Shown here: positions 1 to 5,837 of the stretch, in pieces
Position numbering within the stretch: the stretch's first letter is position 1
Layout of the letters: every line of letters begins with the position of its first letter
Source: Bacillota bacterium
GTDB taxonomy: Bacteria; Bacillota; Clostridia; Peptostreptococcales; Anaerovoracaceae
Assembly: GCA_017515765.1 (NCBI GenBank)
Contig: JAFWFF010000175.1
Span: forward strand, 1-5,837
Reading direction: 5' to 3'
Length of the DNA: 5,837 bases
Made by a program: the position numbers and the translations under genes
The notes under the pieces: generated by a model
Told to the model about the DNA's origin: nothing
The model's database searches: none
The model's input: the letters and a program-made list of their open reading frames with translations, nothing else

Positions 1-40
1 TAATGAACGCCGGTATATTATTGATCACGGAGGGCCCCAC

Positions 41-1276
41 ATGAACAGAAATCTTGACGAAAGACTGATGAGATACTGCATGATCGACACCACGTCGGAT
101 CCGCATAACGATACTGTTACGCCGTCCACGCAGAAACAGTTCGATTTAGCGAGACTGCTCTGCAAGGAGCTCACTGAGCTCGGCATGAGCAACGTGCGCC
201 TCGATGAGGAACACTGCTACGTATACGCGACGCTCCCCGGAAACGTCGATAAACCATGTCCCACAGTAGGCTTCATCGCCCATATGGACACGGCGCCGGA
301 TTTCAGCGGTACGGGCGTTAAGCCCAGGATCATCGAGGACTTTGATGGTGAGGATATAGTGCTGAACGAGGAACGGACCATCAGCATGGAGACCTTCCCC
401 TGGATGAGGGCTTTCAAGGGCAAGCGTATCATGGTGGCAGGAGGCGACACCCTTCTGGGAGCGGATGACAAGGCGGGGATCGCGGCCATCATGGAGGCTC
501 TCTCGTATCTCAGGGAGCATCCGGAGGTCAGGCACGGCGACATCGCTGTGGCATTTACGCCGGACGAAGAGATAGGAAACGGCGTCAAATACTTTGATGT
601 TCCGGGCTTCGGCGCGGATTTCGCCTATACCATAGACGGCGACGCGGTAAACGCGGTGAACGCCGAGACCTTTAACGCCATGTCCTGCGAAGTACTGATC
701 GAAGGTTCCTCCGTCCATCCGGGTTCCGCCAAGGATAAGATGGTGAACGCCGGCAGGATCGGCTGCGAGTTCGTATCAAAGCTCCCTGAGCACATGACCC
801 CGGAGCATACCGAGGGAAGGGAAGGTTTCATCCACCTCACCGGCATGAGCGGCAATTGCTCCGAAGCCAGGCTGGAGTTCATCCTGAGGGATCACGACAG
901 ACCTAAACTTTCCGAGAAGTGCGGGATAATGAAAGACCTCGCGGCGTATATGAACAGGCTGTACGGCGAAGGCGTGGTGAACGTGGAACTCACAGAGTCT
1001 TACCGCAATATGTATGAGATCCTGGAGAAGAGACCGGAGATCATAGAGATTGCACTTGAGGCCATAAGGGAGATCGGATGCGAACCGGAGATAAGCCCCA
1101 TAAGGGGCGGGACCGACGGTTCCGGACTCACGTTCATGGGGCTGCCCTGCCCGAACCTCGGGACCGGCGGCGGAAACTACCACGGGCCTTACGAGTACTG
1201 CGTTCTGGACGATCTGGAGAAGTCCGTCGAGATGCTCGTGAAGATCTCCGAGAAGGTCGCCCTGCTCGAGAAATAA
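41..1276 (+). CDS. pepT: Peptidase T (tripeptide aminopeptidase, M20B family)
   Basis: This is a cytosolic zinc aminopeptidase that removes the N-terminal residue from tripeptides, the last step in using imported peptides. The product has 411 residues, close to the roughly 408 of E. coli PepT, and has no signal peptide. The M20 di-zinc site is complete in order: HMDT (His81, Asp83), GADDKAG (Asp142), the catalytic pair in PDEEIGNG (Glu176, Glu177), IDGD (Asp199), and the C-terminal GGNYHGPYEY with His381. RGGTDGSG (355-362) is a further family signature. The ATG is set by GGAGGG at 29-34, 6 bases upstream. It is separated from the gcv operon by 415 bases that contain a promoter, so it is probably a separate transcription unit. 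A link to glycine use through peptide breakdown is only inferred. Other M20 dipeptidases (PepD, PepV) fit less well. Confidence 0.96.
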   Translation: MNRNLDERLMRYCMIDTTSDPHNDTVTPSTQKQFDLARLLCKELTELGMSNVRLDEEHCYVYATLPGNVDKPCPTVGFIAHMDTAPDFSGTGVKPRIIEDFDGEDIVLNEERTISMETFPWMRAFKGKRIMVAGGDTLLGADDKAGIAAIMEALSYLREHPEVRHGDIAVAFTPDEEIGNGVKYFDVPGFGADFAYTIDGDAVNAVNAETFNAMSCEVLIEGSSVHPGSAKDKMVNAGRIGCEFVSKLPEHMTPEHTEGREGFIHLTGMSGNCSEARLEFILRDHDRPKLSEKCGIMKDLAAYMNRLYGEGVVNVELTESYRNMYEILEKRPEIIEIALEAIREIGCEPEISPIRGGTDGSGLTFMGLPCPNLGTGGGNYHGPYEYCVLDDLEKSVEMLVKISEKVALLEK

Positions 1277-1326
1277 ATAATAGGGCAGTTATATTAAAAT
1301 CAATAAAAATAATGATAGCAGAGCCG

Positions 1327-1365
1327 CCTGCGCGCGGGGAAGCGTTGACTTGACAGGCGCGCGGG
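1327..1365. repeat. GC-rich inverted repeat around the -35 region
   Basis: CCTGCGCGC (1327-1335) can pair with GCGCGCGGG (1357-1365), 9 pairs with one G-T, across a 21-base loop that contains the -35 hexamer. The same bases also form a direct repeat, CGCGCGGG at 1331-1338 and 1358-1365, spaced 27 bases start to start. No T-run follows, so it is not a standard terminator for pepT. It could be an operator for a transcription factor or a chance product of GC-rich sequence. The pairing is visible; the function is unknown. Confidence 0.35.
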
Positions 1366-1374
1366 TGGTATAAT
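1345..1374 (+). promoter_or_regulatory. Sigma-A-type promoter of the glycine operon
   Basis: A perfect TATAAT -10 box lies at 1369-1374, preceded by TG at 1366-1367, which makes it an extended -10 (TGGTATAAT). TTGACT at 1345-1350 matches the -35 consensus at five of six bases, with an 18-base spacer. Transcription should start near 1381, about 28 bases before the first paired base of the riboswitch. This fits a leader made mostly of the glycine-sensing RNA. An overlapping TTGACA at 1350-1355 is a better hexamer but sits only 13 bases from the -10. Confidence 0.85.
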
Positions 1375-1408
1375 TTCTGCAGGAAACAAAAGAACAATAT
1401 CGGTTGAT

Positions 1409-1605
1409 CAATCCGAGAGAGACCGCCGGGCGGGCATATAAGAAAGCAGCGCGGAGCCGAAGGTGAATGCGACAACTCTCAGGCAAAAGGATCGGATTGG
1501 GACGATACTTCGGAAAGTGCGGAGGCCCGGAGACCGGGCGCGGCGCACACCAACGGGGCAATCCGGACGCGCAGGCGCCGGGGAATCTCTCAGGTTTTGA
1601 CGGAG
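1409..1605 (+). promoter_or_regulatory. Tandem glycine riboswitch (two aptamers, gcvT type)
   Basis: This is a leader RNA that binds glycine. Aptamer 1 (1409-1499) is closed by a perfect 8-pair P1, CAATCCGA (1409-1416) with TCGGATTG (1492-1499). Its P2 is GAGAG (1417-1421) with CTCTC (1476-1480). CCGC/GCGG (1423-1426, 1451-1454) opens P3, followed by the conserved CCGAAGG (1457-1463) and CTCTCAGGCAAAAGGA (1476-1491). Aptamer 2 (about 1508-1605) has P3 as GTGCG/CGCAC (1517-1521, 1544-1548) capped by GCCCGG-AGA-CCGGGC (1525-1539), then GGGGCAAT (1555-1562) and the second core AATCTCTCAGG (1584-1594). The short linker between aptamers is typical of the class. A likely P1 of aptamer 2, CTTCG (1508-1512) with CGGAG (1601-1605), overlaps the terminator's first arm by two bases. 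That suggests an ON switch in which bound glycine disfavours termination. The identity is firm; the switching direction is inferred from this overlap and from known gcvT switches. Confidence 0.95.
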
Positions 1606-1639
1606 GCAAACTGACAGTTTGAGTTAGTTTGCCTTTTTT
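1604..1639 (+). terminator. Intrinsic terminator of the riboswitch expression platform
   Basis: A 12-pair stem, AGGCAAACTGAC (1604-1615) with GTTAGTTTGCCT (1623-1634) and one G-U pair, encloses a 7-base loop (1616-1622). It runs directly into six T residues (1634-1639). It lies between the aptamers and the first gene of the operon, so it acts as an attenuator rather than as the end of a gene. Read-through is needed for expression of the fusion gene and everything behind it. Confidence 0.93.
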
Positions 1640-1678
1640 GTTCCCGCGAAAGCCGGGGGCAGGGAAGGCGAGCGGAAA

Positions 1679-1694
1679 GAGGACGTTTGAAATG
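1679..1694 (+). promoter_or_regulatory. Ribosome binding site that fixes the gcvT-glyA start
   Basis: GAGGA (1679-1683) lies 8 bases before the ATG at 1692. An in-frame TTG at 1629 would extend the protein by 21 residues. It sits inside the 3' arm of the terminator, has no Shine-Dalgarno sequence, and would add residues absent from GcvT proteins. Translation from 1692 gives MSDLKRTQLYEAH, the normal GcvT N-terminus. Confidence 0.85.
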
Positions 1695-4340
1695 AGTGAT
1701 CTTAAACGCACACAGCTTTATGAAGCGCATGCTGCCGCCGGCGCGACGATGGTGGATTTCGGCGGCTGGGACATGCCCGTGCAGTACCCGACGGGTATCG
1801 TCGCGGAGCATCTCTATACGCGGAGCTTTTGCTCGCTGTTCGACGTGTCGCATATGGGCAGGCTGATCATCGAAGGCCCCGAGATGGTGCCCTTCCTGCA
1901 GCACGTGCTCTCGAGCAACGTCGAGGGCCTGGACCTCCGGATGGCCCAGTACTGCATGATACCCGCGGAGGACGGAGGCGCTGTGGACGACGCGTATCTT
2001 TACCGCTTCAGCGAGGAGAGATACCTCCTGGTGGTCAACGCTTCCAACACCGATAAGGACGTCGCGCATCTCTCGGAGCAGATCAAAGCCTTCGACTGCA
2101 CGATGACCAACGTCACCAAAGACTACGCTTCCATAGCTGTCCAGGGCCCGAAGAGCAAAGACCTCCTGATGGTCCTTTCGGGCGGCGAAGCTATAACAGA
2201 GCCCGTAAAGAACGCGCTAAACACGCTGGACCTGGAGGGACACAAGGCATATATCGCCAAGACCGGGTACACCGGGGAGCCGATAGGCTACGAAGTCTTT
2301 GTCAGATCCGAAGACGCCGAATGGCTCTGGAACAGGCTGATCGAACTCGGAGCAAAGCCCGCAGGCCTCGGCGCGAGAGACACGCTGAGGCTCGAAGCCG
2401 GAATGCCACTCTACGGACATGAGATGGGCGTCGACCCGGACGGTAACGTGATGCCGATCTTCGCCGTGTCGCTCGCGAGGTTCGCGGTCAGTTTCTCTGA
2501 GAGAAAAGGAGATTTCGTTGGCCGCAAGGCGCTTGAAAAGCAGAGCGCGGCGTTCAGGAAGATCATGAACCGCGACTATTCGGATATCGCGGATCTTCCG
2601 AAGAGCATAAGATACCTGACGCTCCTCGACAGAGGCGTCATCAGGAACGGGATGCCCGTTTACCGCGGCGATGAGCAGGTAGGCTGGGTGACCAGCGGGA
2701 CCATGGCCCCGTACTTCGTAACCGAAGGCGAGGGGATCGAGACGGTAATAACCGAGCAGACCGCCAAGCGCGCGATCGGCATCGCCTATATATCTTCAGA
2801 CATAATCGAGGACGATATCGTCGAGGTCGACGTCCGCGGCAAGCGTCTCAGGGCTGTCATAGTCGAGAAGCATATGGACAGCATGGCGCCTCCGTTCGCG
2901 AGGCCTTTGATCTACAGGCCGGAACAGGAGGAAGAGCCTGAGGAACCGCAGACCGGATGCGGCAAGGCCATGGCCCTCCTTAAGAAAGCGGAGGAGAACC
3001 ACATCTGGCGCCAGGAGAGATGCATCAACCTGATCCCCGCCGAGAACACCCCGAGCAAAGCCGTGAGGCTCCTTTGCTCGAGCGACCCGACGGGCAGATA
3101 CGCAGAACATAAGAAGGTGAAGTCGTTCTATGACGAGGACGTGTTCTACTACCAGGGCACCAAGTTCATCGACGAGGTCGAGCAGCTCGCGGTCGCGGAG
3201 ATGAAGAAATATTTCGGGTGCACCGAGGTCGAGACCAGGGTCGTGAGCGGCCAGATGTCCAATATGTGCGTGTTCTCCGCCCTGATGGACTGGAAGAACA
3301 GGCTCGACATGAAGAACACCCCGAAGCGCCTGGGCTATGTCCTGAACAACCACATCATCAAAGGCGGGCACCTCTCCGCCCAGCCGATGGGAGCGCTGCA
3401 CGACTACATCGCGGTGGATCCCGTGACCGAGAGGAGCGCCGTCGTGAACTTCCCGGTCTGCAAGGATGACCTCTTCAGGATCGACGTCGAGGAGACCAAA
3501 AAGGTCATCGAGCAGTACAGGCCCGAGTTCATCATCTTCGGCAAGAGCATGGTCCTGTATAGGGAGCCTGTAGCCGAGATCAGGAAGTTCGTCGACAAGA
3601 TAGGACTCGACACGACGATCATGTACGATATGGCCCACGTCCTGGGACTGGTCGGCGATCACTTCCAGAAGCCCTTCGAGGAGGGTGCAGAGATCGTGAC
3701 CGGATCCACGCACAAGACCTTCTTTGGACCGCAGCGCGGCGTGGTGGCTGTCAACTATAAGGAAGACGAGCTGAAATACGGCCTCTGGAGGACCATCGAG
3801 ACCAGAGCGTTCCCGGGAAGCGTCTCCAACCACCACCTCGGGACCCAGCTCGGACTGCTGATGGCTGCCTACGAGATGAACACCTTCAGGGATGAGTATC
3901 AGAAGGCAGTTGTGGAAAACGCGAAGAGCTTCGCCAGGTCGCTCGCTGCAGCAGGCTTAAAGGTCTGCGGCGATCCGGCGATCGGCTATACAGAGACGCA
4001 CCAGGTCATAGTCTCCGTCGGCTACGGCGAAGGCGCAGAAGTCGCGCAGAGGCTCGAGGACAACAACATAATAGTGAACTATCAGGCAACTCCGGACGAG
4101 GAGGGCTTCACCGCTTCAGGCGCTCTTAGGATGGGCGTCTCCGAGATGACCCGCTTCGGGTTCGGACCTGCCGAATTCGACAGGCTCGCGGGCCTCATGG
4201 CAGACTGCATCCTGAACGGAGCGGACATTGCGGATGAGGTCGCGAAGCTCAGGAGCGGATACACCGACATGCGCTACTGCTTCACAGAAAAAGAGTTCGG
4301 CGAGGCGCTTGACGCCTTTGCCGGAAAGATCGGATTTTGA
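1692..4340 (+). CDS. gcvT-glyA: Fused aminomethyltransferase (GcvT) and serine hydroxymethyltransferase
   Basis: An 882-residue cytosolic protein with two complete enzyme halves in one uninterrupted frame. Residues 1-408 are GcvT (T protein), which takes the aminomethyl group from lipoyl-GcvH, releases ammonia and makes 5,10-methylene-THF. Its signatures are GGWDMPVQYP, DVSHMG (51-56), the catalytic Asp region GGAVDDAYLYR (Asp99/Asp100), QGP, YTGE and GARDTLRLEAG (Arg229). An acidic linker (411-420) follows. Residues 423-882 are a PLP-dependent SHMT, which interconverts glycine plus methylene-THF and serine. Visible motifs are LIPAEN (447-452), RYAEH (Tyr470, Glu472), GGH (His560), YDMAH (Asp646, His649), STHKTFFG with PLP Lys675, FPGSVSNHH, and carboxylate-binding Arg813. 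The GcvT half carries two insertions (about 286-304 and 343-359). The SHMT half resembles archaeal SHMT more than E. coli GlyA. gcvH follows 31 bases later. Both domain identities are firm; SHMT activity and cofactor are inferred. Confidence 0.93.
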   Translation: MSDLKRTQLYEAHAAAGATMVDFGGWDMPVQYPTGIVAEHLYTRSFCSLFDVSHMGRLIIEGPEMVPFLQHVLSSNVEGLDLRMAQYCMIPAEDGGAVDDAYLYRFSEERYLLVVNASNTDKDVAHLSEQIKAFDCTMTNVTKDYASIAVQGPKSKDLLMVLSGGEAITEPVKNALNTLDLEGHKAYIAKTGYTGEPIGYEVFVRSEDAEWLWNRLIELGAKPAGLGARDTLRLEAGMPLYGHEMGVDPDGNVMPIFAVSLARFAVSFSERKGDFVGRKALEKQSAAFRKIMNRDYSDIADLPKSIRYLTLLDRGVIRNGMPVYRGDEQVGWVTSGTMAPYFVTEGEGIETVITEQTAKRAIGIAYISSDIIEDDIVEVDVRGKRLRAVIVEKHMDSMAPPFARPLIYRPEQEEEPEEPQTGCGKAMALLKKAEENHIWRQERCINLIPAENTPSKAVRLLCSSDPTGRYAEHKKVKSFYDEDVFYYQGTKFIDEVEQLAVAEMKKYFGCTEVETRVVSGQMSNMCVFSALMDWKNRLDMKNTPKRLGYVLNNHIIKGGHLSAQPMGALHDYIAVDPVTERSAVVNFPVCKDDLFRIDVEETKKVIEQYRPEFIIFGKSMVLYREPVAEIRKFVDKIGLDTTIMYDMAHVLGLVGDHFQKPFEEGAEIVTGSTHKTFFGPQRGVVAVNYKEDELKYGLWRTIETRAFPGSVSNHHLGTQLGLLMAAYEMNTFRDEYQKAVVENAKSFARSLAAAGLKVCGDPAIGYTETHQVIVSVGYGEGAEVAQRLEDNNIIVNYQATPDEEGFTASGALRMGVSEMTRFGFGPAEFDRLAGLMADCILNGADIADEVAKLRSGYTDMRYCFTEKEFGEALDAFAGKIGF

Positions 4341-4371
4341 TCGATAAGAGAATCATTTAAGGAGGAACAAA

Positions 4372-4749
4372 ATGAACTTTCCCAAAGAACTGAAGTACAC
4401 AGGATCTCACGAATGGGTCATCGTCGAGGACGGAGTGGTGACGGTCGGCATCTCCGATTTCGCGCAGGACGCGCTTGGAGACGTTGTATTCATCAACCTT
4501 CCCGAGGAGGGCGATGAGGTGACGGCAGGCGAAGCTTTCGGCGACGTCGAGTCCGTAAAGGCAGTGAGCGACCTGGTAAGCCCTGTGACCGGAACCGTCT
4601 GCGAGATCAACGCAGATCTGCTGGACGCTCCGGAGAAGCTGAACGAGGACCCCTACGGAGCCTGGATCATCAAAGTCGAGGGAGTAGAGGACACCGAAGA
4701 ACTCATGGACGCAGAAGCATACGAGGCTTTCTGCGCTGAAGAGGAGTAA
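4372..4749 (+). CDS. gcvH: Glycine cleavage system H protein (lipoyl carrier)
   Basis: The small lipoylated shuttle of the glycine cleavage complex. It carries the aminomethyl group from the P protein to the T protein and is then reoxidised by the L protein. The product has 125 residues, normal for GcvH. The N-terminus (YTGSHEWV, 9-16) and the lipoylation motif GDVESVKAVSDL (57-68) with lipoyl Lys63 are intact, as are NEDPYGAWIIKV and the acidic C-terminus. The start is clear: AAGGAGGA (4359-4366) stands 5 bases before the ATG, the strongest Shine-Dalgarno in the operon, which may suit a carrier needed in excess. It lies 31 bases after the fusion gene and 15 bases before gcvPA, with no promoter or terminator seen in either gap, so it is co-transcribed. 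Lipoylation enzymes and the L protein are not in the window. Confidence 0.97.
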   Translation: MNFPKELKYTGSHEWVIVEDGVVTVGISDFAQDALGDVVFINLPEEGDEVTAGEAFGDVESVKAVSDLVSPVTGTVCEINADLLDAPEKLNEDPYGAWIIKVEGVEDTEELMDAEAYEAFCAEEE

Positions 4750-4764
4750 TCAAAGAGGATCAAT

Positions 4765-5837
4765 ATGAGCTACGTTCCTTCAACACCTGAAGAGCGGCGG
4801 GCCATGCTGGACTTTGTCGGAGTGAAAAGCTATGACGAGCTCTATTCCGACGTTCCCGAGAGCATGATGATCCGCGGCGCTCTCGACCTTCCCGGCGGGA
4901 TGAGCGAGATGGAAACGTCTCTGGCCGTACGTGCCATTGCCGGAAAGAACAAAGAATTCAGGACCGTGCTCCGCGGCGCCGGAGCCTACGATCACTATAT
5001 CCCCGCGCTGGTGAAGTCGATCCCCGAGAAGGAAGAGTTCCTGACCGCGTATACTCCGTATCAGGCGGAGATGAGCCAGGGAGTGCTTCAGTCGATCTTT
5101 GAGTACCAGACCATGATCTGCAGGCTCACCGGGATGGACGTATCCAACGCTTCGGTCTATGACGGAGCGACGGCGGCTGCCGAGGCATGCGCGATGTTCC
5201 GCGACAGGAAGCGCCGCGTAACGCTGGTTTCAGGCGCGGCCAATCCCGACGTCATCAACACTGTGAGGACCTATTGCTACGGCACGGGCGACGAGCTCAG
5301 GATCGTCCCGACCAAAGACGGGCTCACGGATATGGAAGCTCTTAAGGAGATGCTGACGCCGGAGGTCGCTTCCTTCTACGTCCAGCAGCCTAACTTCTAC
5401 GGCCTGATCGAGCAGGCAGAGGAGCTCGGGAAACTGGTCCATGAAGCCGGAGCCATGTATATCATGGGAGTGAACCCGATAGCGGCAGCTTTGCTCAGGA
5501 CGCCCGGGGAATGCGGCGCTGACGCCGCGGTCGGAGAGGGACAGCCCCTCGGACTTCCGCTCGGATACGGCGGACCCTACCTCGGATTCATGGCAGTGAC
5601 CGAAAAGCACATGAGGAAGCTTCCCGGAAGGATCGTCGGAGAGACAGCCGATGACAATGGGAACAGGGCTTACGTGCTCTCGCTGCAGGCGAGGGAGCAG
5701 CATATAAGGCGCGAGAAGGCCGGAAGCAATATCTGCTCCAACGAGGCGCTCTGCGCGCTCACGGCCTCGGTCTATATGGCGGTCATGGGTCCCGACGGAC
5801 TCACCGAAGTCGCCAGACAGTGCGTGGCGAAAGCGCA
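4765..5837 (+). CDS. gcvPA: Glycine dehydrogenase (decarboxylating) subunit 1, 3'-truncated by window edge
   Basis: N-terminal subunit of the split P protein. With GcvPB it decarboxylates glycine and loads the aminomethyl group onto GcvH. The first 357 codons are open to the window end; the usual full length is about 440-450, so roughly 90 residues lie outside. The start MSYVPSTPEERRAML is typical of GcvPA. Family stretches include TPYQAEMSQGVLQ (97-109), YDGAT (132-136), GEGQPLGLPLGYGGPYLGF (257-275), PGRIVGET (287-294) and LQAREQHIRREKAGSNICSN (307-326). The PLP lysine of P protein is in GcvPB, so its absence here is expected. The ATG at 4765 follows AAAGAGGAT (4752-4760), 15 bases after the gcvH stop. 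No frameshift or internal stop is seen. A split P protein is usual in Firmicutes and archaea, unlike the single-chain GcvP of E. coli. Confidence 0.96.
   Translation, partial: MSYVPSTPEERRAMLDFVGVKSYDELYSDVPESMMIRGALDLPGGMSEMETSLAVRAIAGKNKEFRTVLRGAGAYDHYIPALVKSIPEKEEFLTAYTPYQAEMSQGVLQSIFEYQTMICRLTGMDVSNASVYDGATAAAEACAMFRDRKRRVTLVSGAANPDVINTVRTYCYGTGDELRIVPTKDGLTDMEALKEMLTPEVASFYVQQPNFYGLIEQAEELGKLVHEAGAMYIMGVNPIAAALLRTPGECGADAAVGEGQPLGLPLGYGGPYLGFMAVTEKHMRKLPGRIVGETADDNGNRAYVLSLQAREQHIRREKAGSNICSNEALCALTASVYMAVMGPDGLTEVARQCVAKA

Noticed and set aside
1350..1374. TTGACA at 1350-1355 as the -35 box
   Set aside because: The hexamer is perfect but only 13 bases from the TATAAT, too close for a sigma-A-type promoter. 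TTGACT at 1345-1350 gives 18 bases.
1327..1374. Inverted repeat as a Rho-independent terminator of pepT
   Set aside because: The loop is 21 bases and no T-run follows the 3' arm. The sequence continues into the extended -10 box.
1629..1691. In-frame TTG start that would add 21 residues to the fusion protein
   Set aside because: It lies inside the terminator stem, has no ribosome binding site, and the extra residues do not belong to GcvT. The ATG at 1692 has GAGGA at good spacing.
1289..1711. Minus-strand open frames across the intergenic leader
   Set aside because: They cover the promoter, riboswitch and terminator of the gcv operon, and their products look like random GC-rich translation.
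2880..2990. Sequencing error or frameshift creating an artificial gcvT-glyA fusion
   Set aside because: The frame continues through a sensible acidic linker directly into the first SHMT helix without any residue loss at either side. No homopolymer run is present at the junction. Read data would still be the final test.
2796..3836. Long open frame on the minus strand (346 codons) opposite the fusion gene
   Set aside because: It mirrors the codon pattern of a GC-rich gene on the other strand. It has no recognisable motif, and the + strand frame encodes complete GcvT and SHMT domains.

Overview
The window holds a glycine-degradation operon behind a tandem glycine riboswitch, preceded by a peptidase T gene. 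All genes read on the + strand. The DNA is GC-rich and the genes carry strong Shine-Dalgarno sites. The split P protein (a separate GcvPA), the tandem glycine riboswitch ending in an intrinsic terminator, and PepT together suggest an anaerobic, amino-acid-using member of the Firmicutes (Clostridia). That placement is inference from gene content, and no phylogenetic marker is present.

Layout. Bases 1-40 hold only the end of an upstream spacer and the pepT ribosome binding site (GGAGGG, 29-34). pepT fills 41-1276. The gap 1277-1691 starts with an AT-rich stretch (about 1277-1320) in which I see no gene and no convincing pepT terminator. It then contains a GC-rich inverted repeat (1327-1365), a sigma-A-type promoter with an extended -10 (1345-1374), a two-aptamer glycine riboswitch (1409-1605) and a Rho-independent terminator (1604-1639). 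The operon follows: a fused gcvT-glyA gene (1692-4340), gcvH (4372-4749) and the start of gcvPA (4765 to the window edge). gcvPB would be expected just outside the window.

How the genes work together. GcvPA with its partner GcvPB decarboxylates glycine and passes the aminomethyl group to the lipoyl arm of GcvH. The GcvT half of the fusion releases ammonia and forms 5,10-methylene-tetrahydrofolate. The serine hydroxymethyltransferase (SHMT) half can join that one-carbon unit to a second glycine to give serine. The net reaction is two glycines to one serine plus CO2 and ammonia, or the reverse if the system runs reductively. The riboswitch looks like an ON switch that lets transcription through when glycine is plentiful.

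The main point of interest is the fusion. One uninterrupted 882-codon frame joins a bacterial-type GcvT with two insertions, an acidic linker, and an SHMT whose motifs look more like the archaeal (methanogen) branch than like E. coli GlyA.
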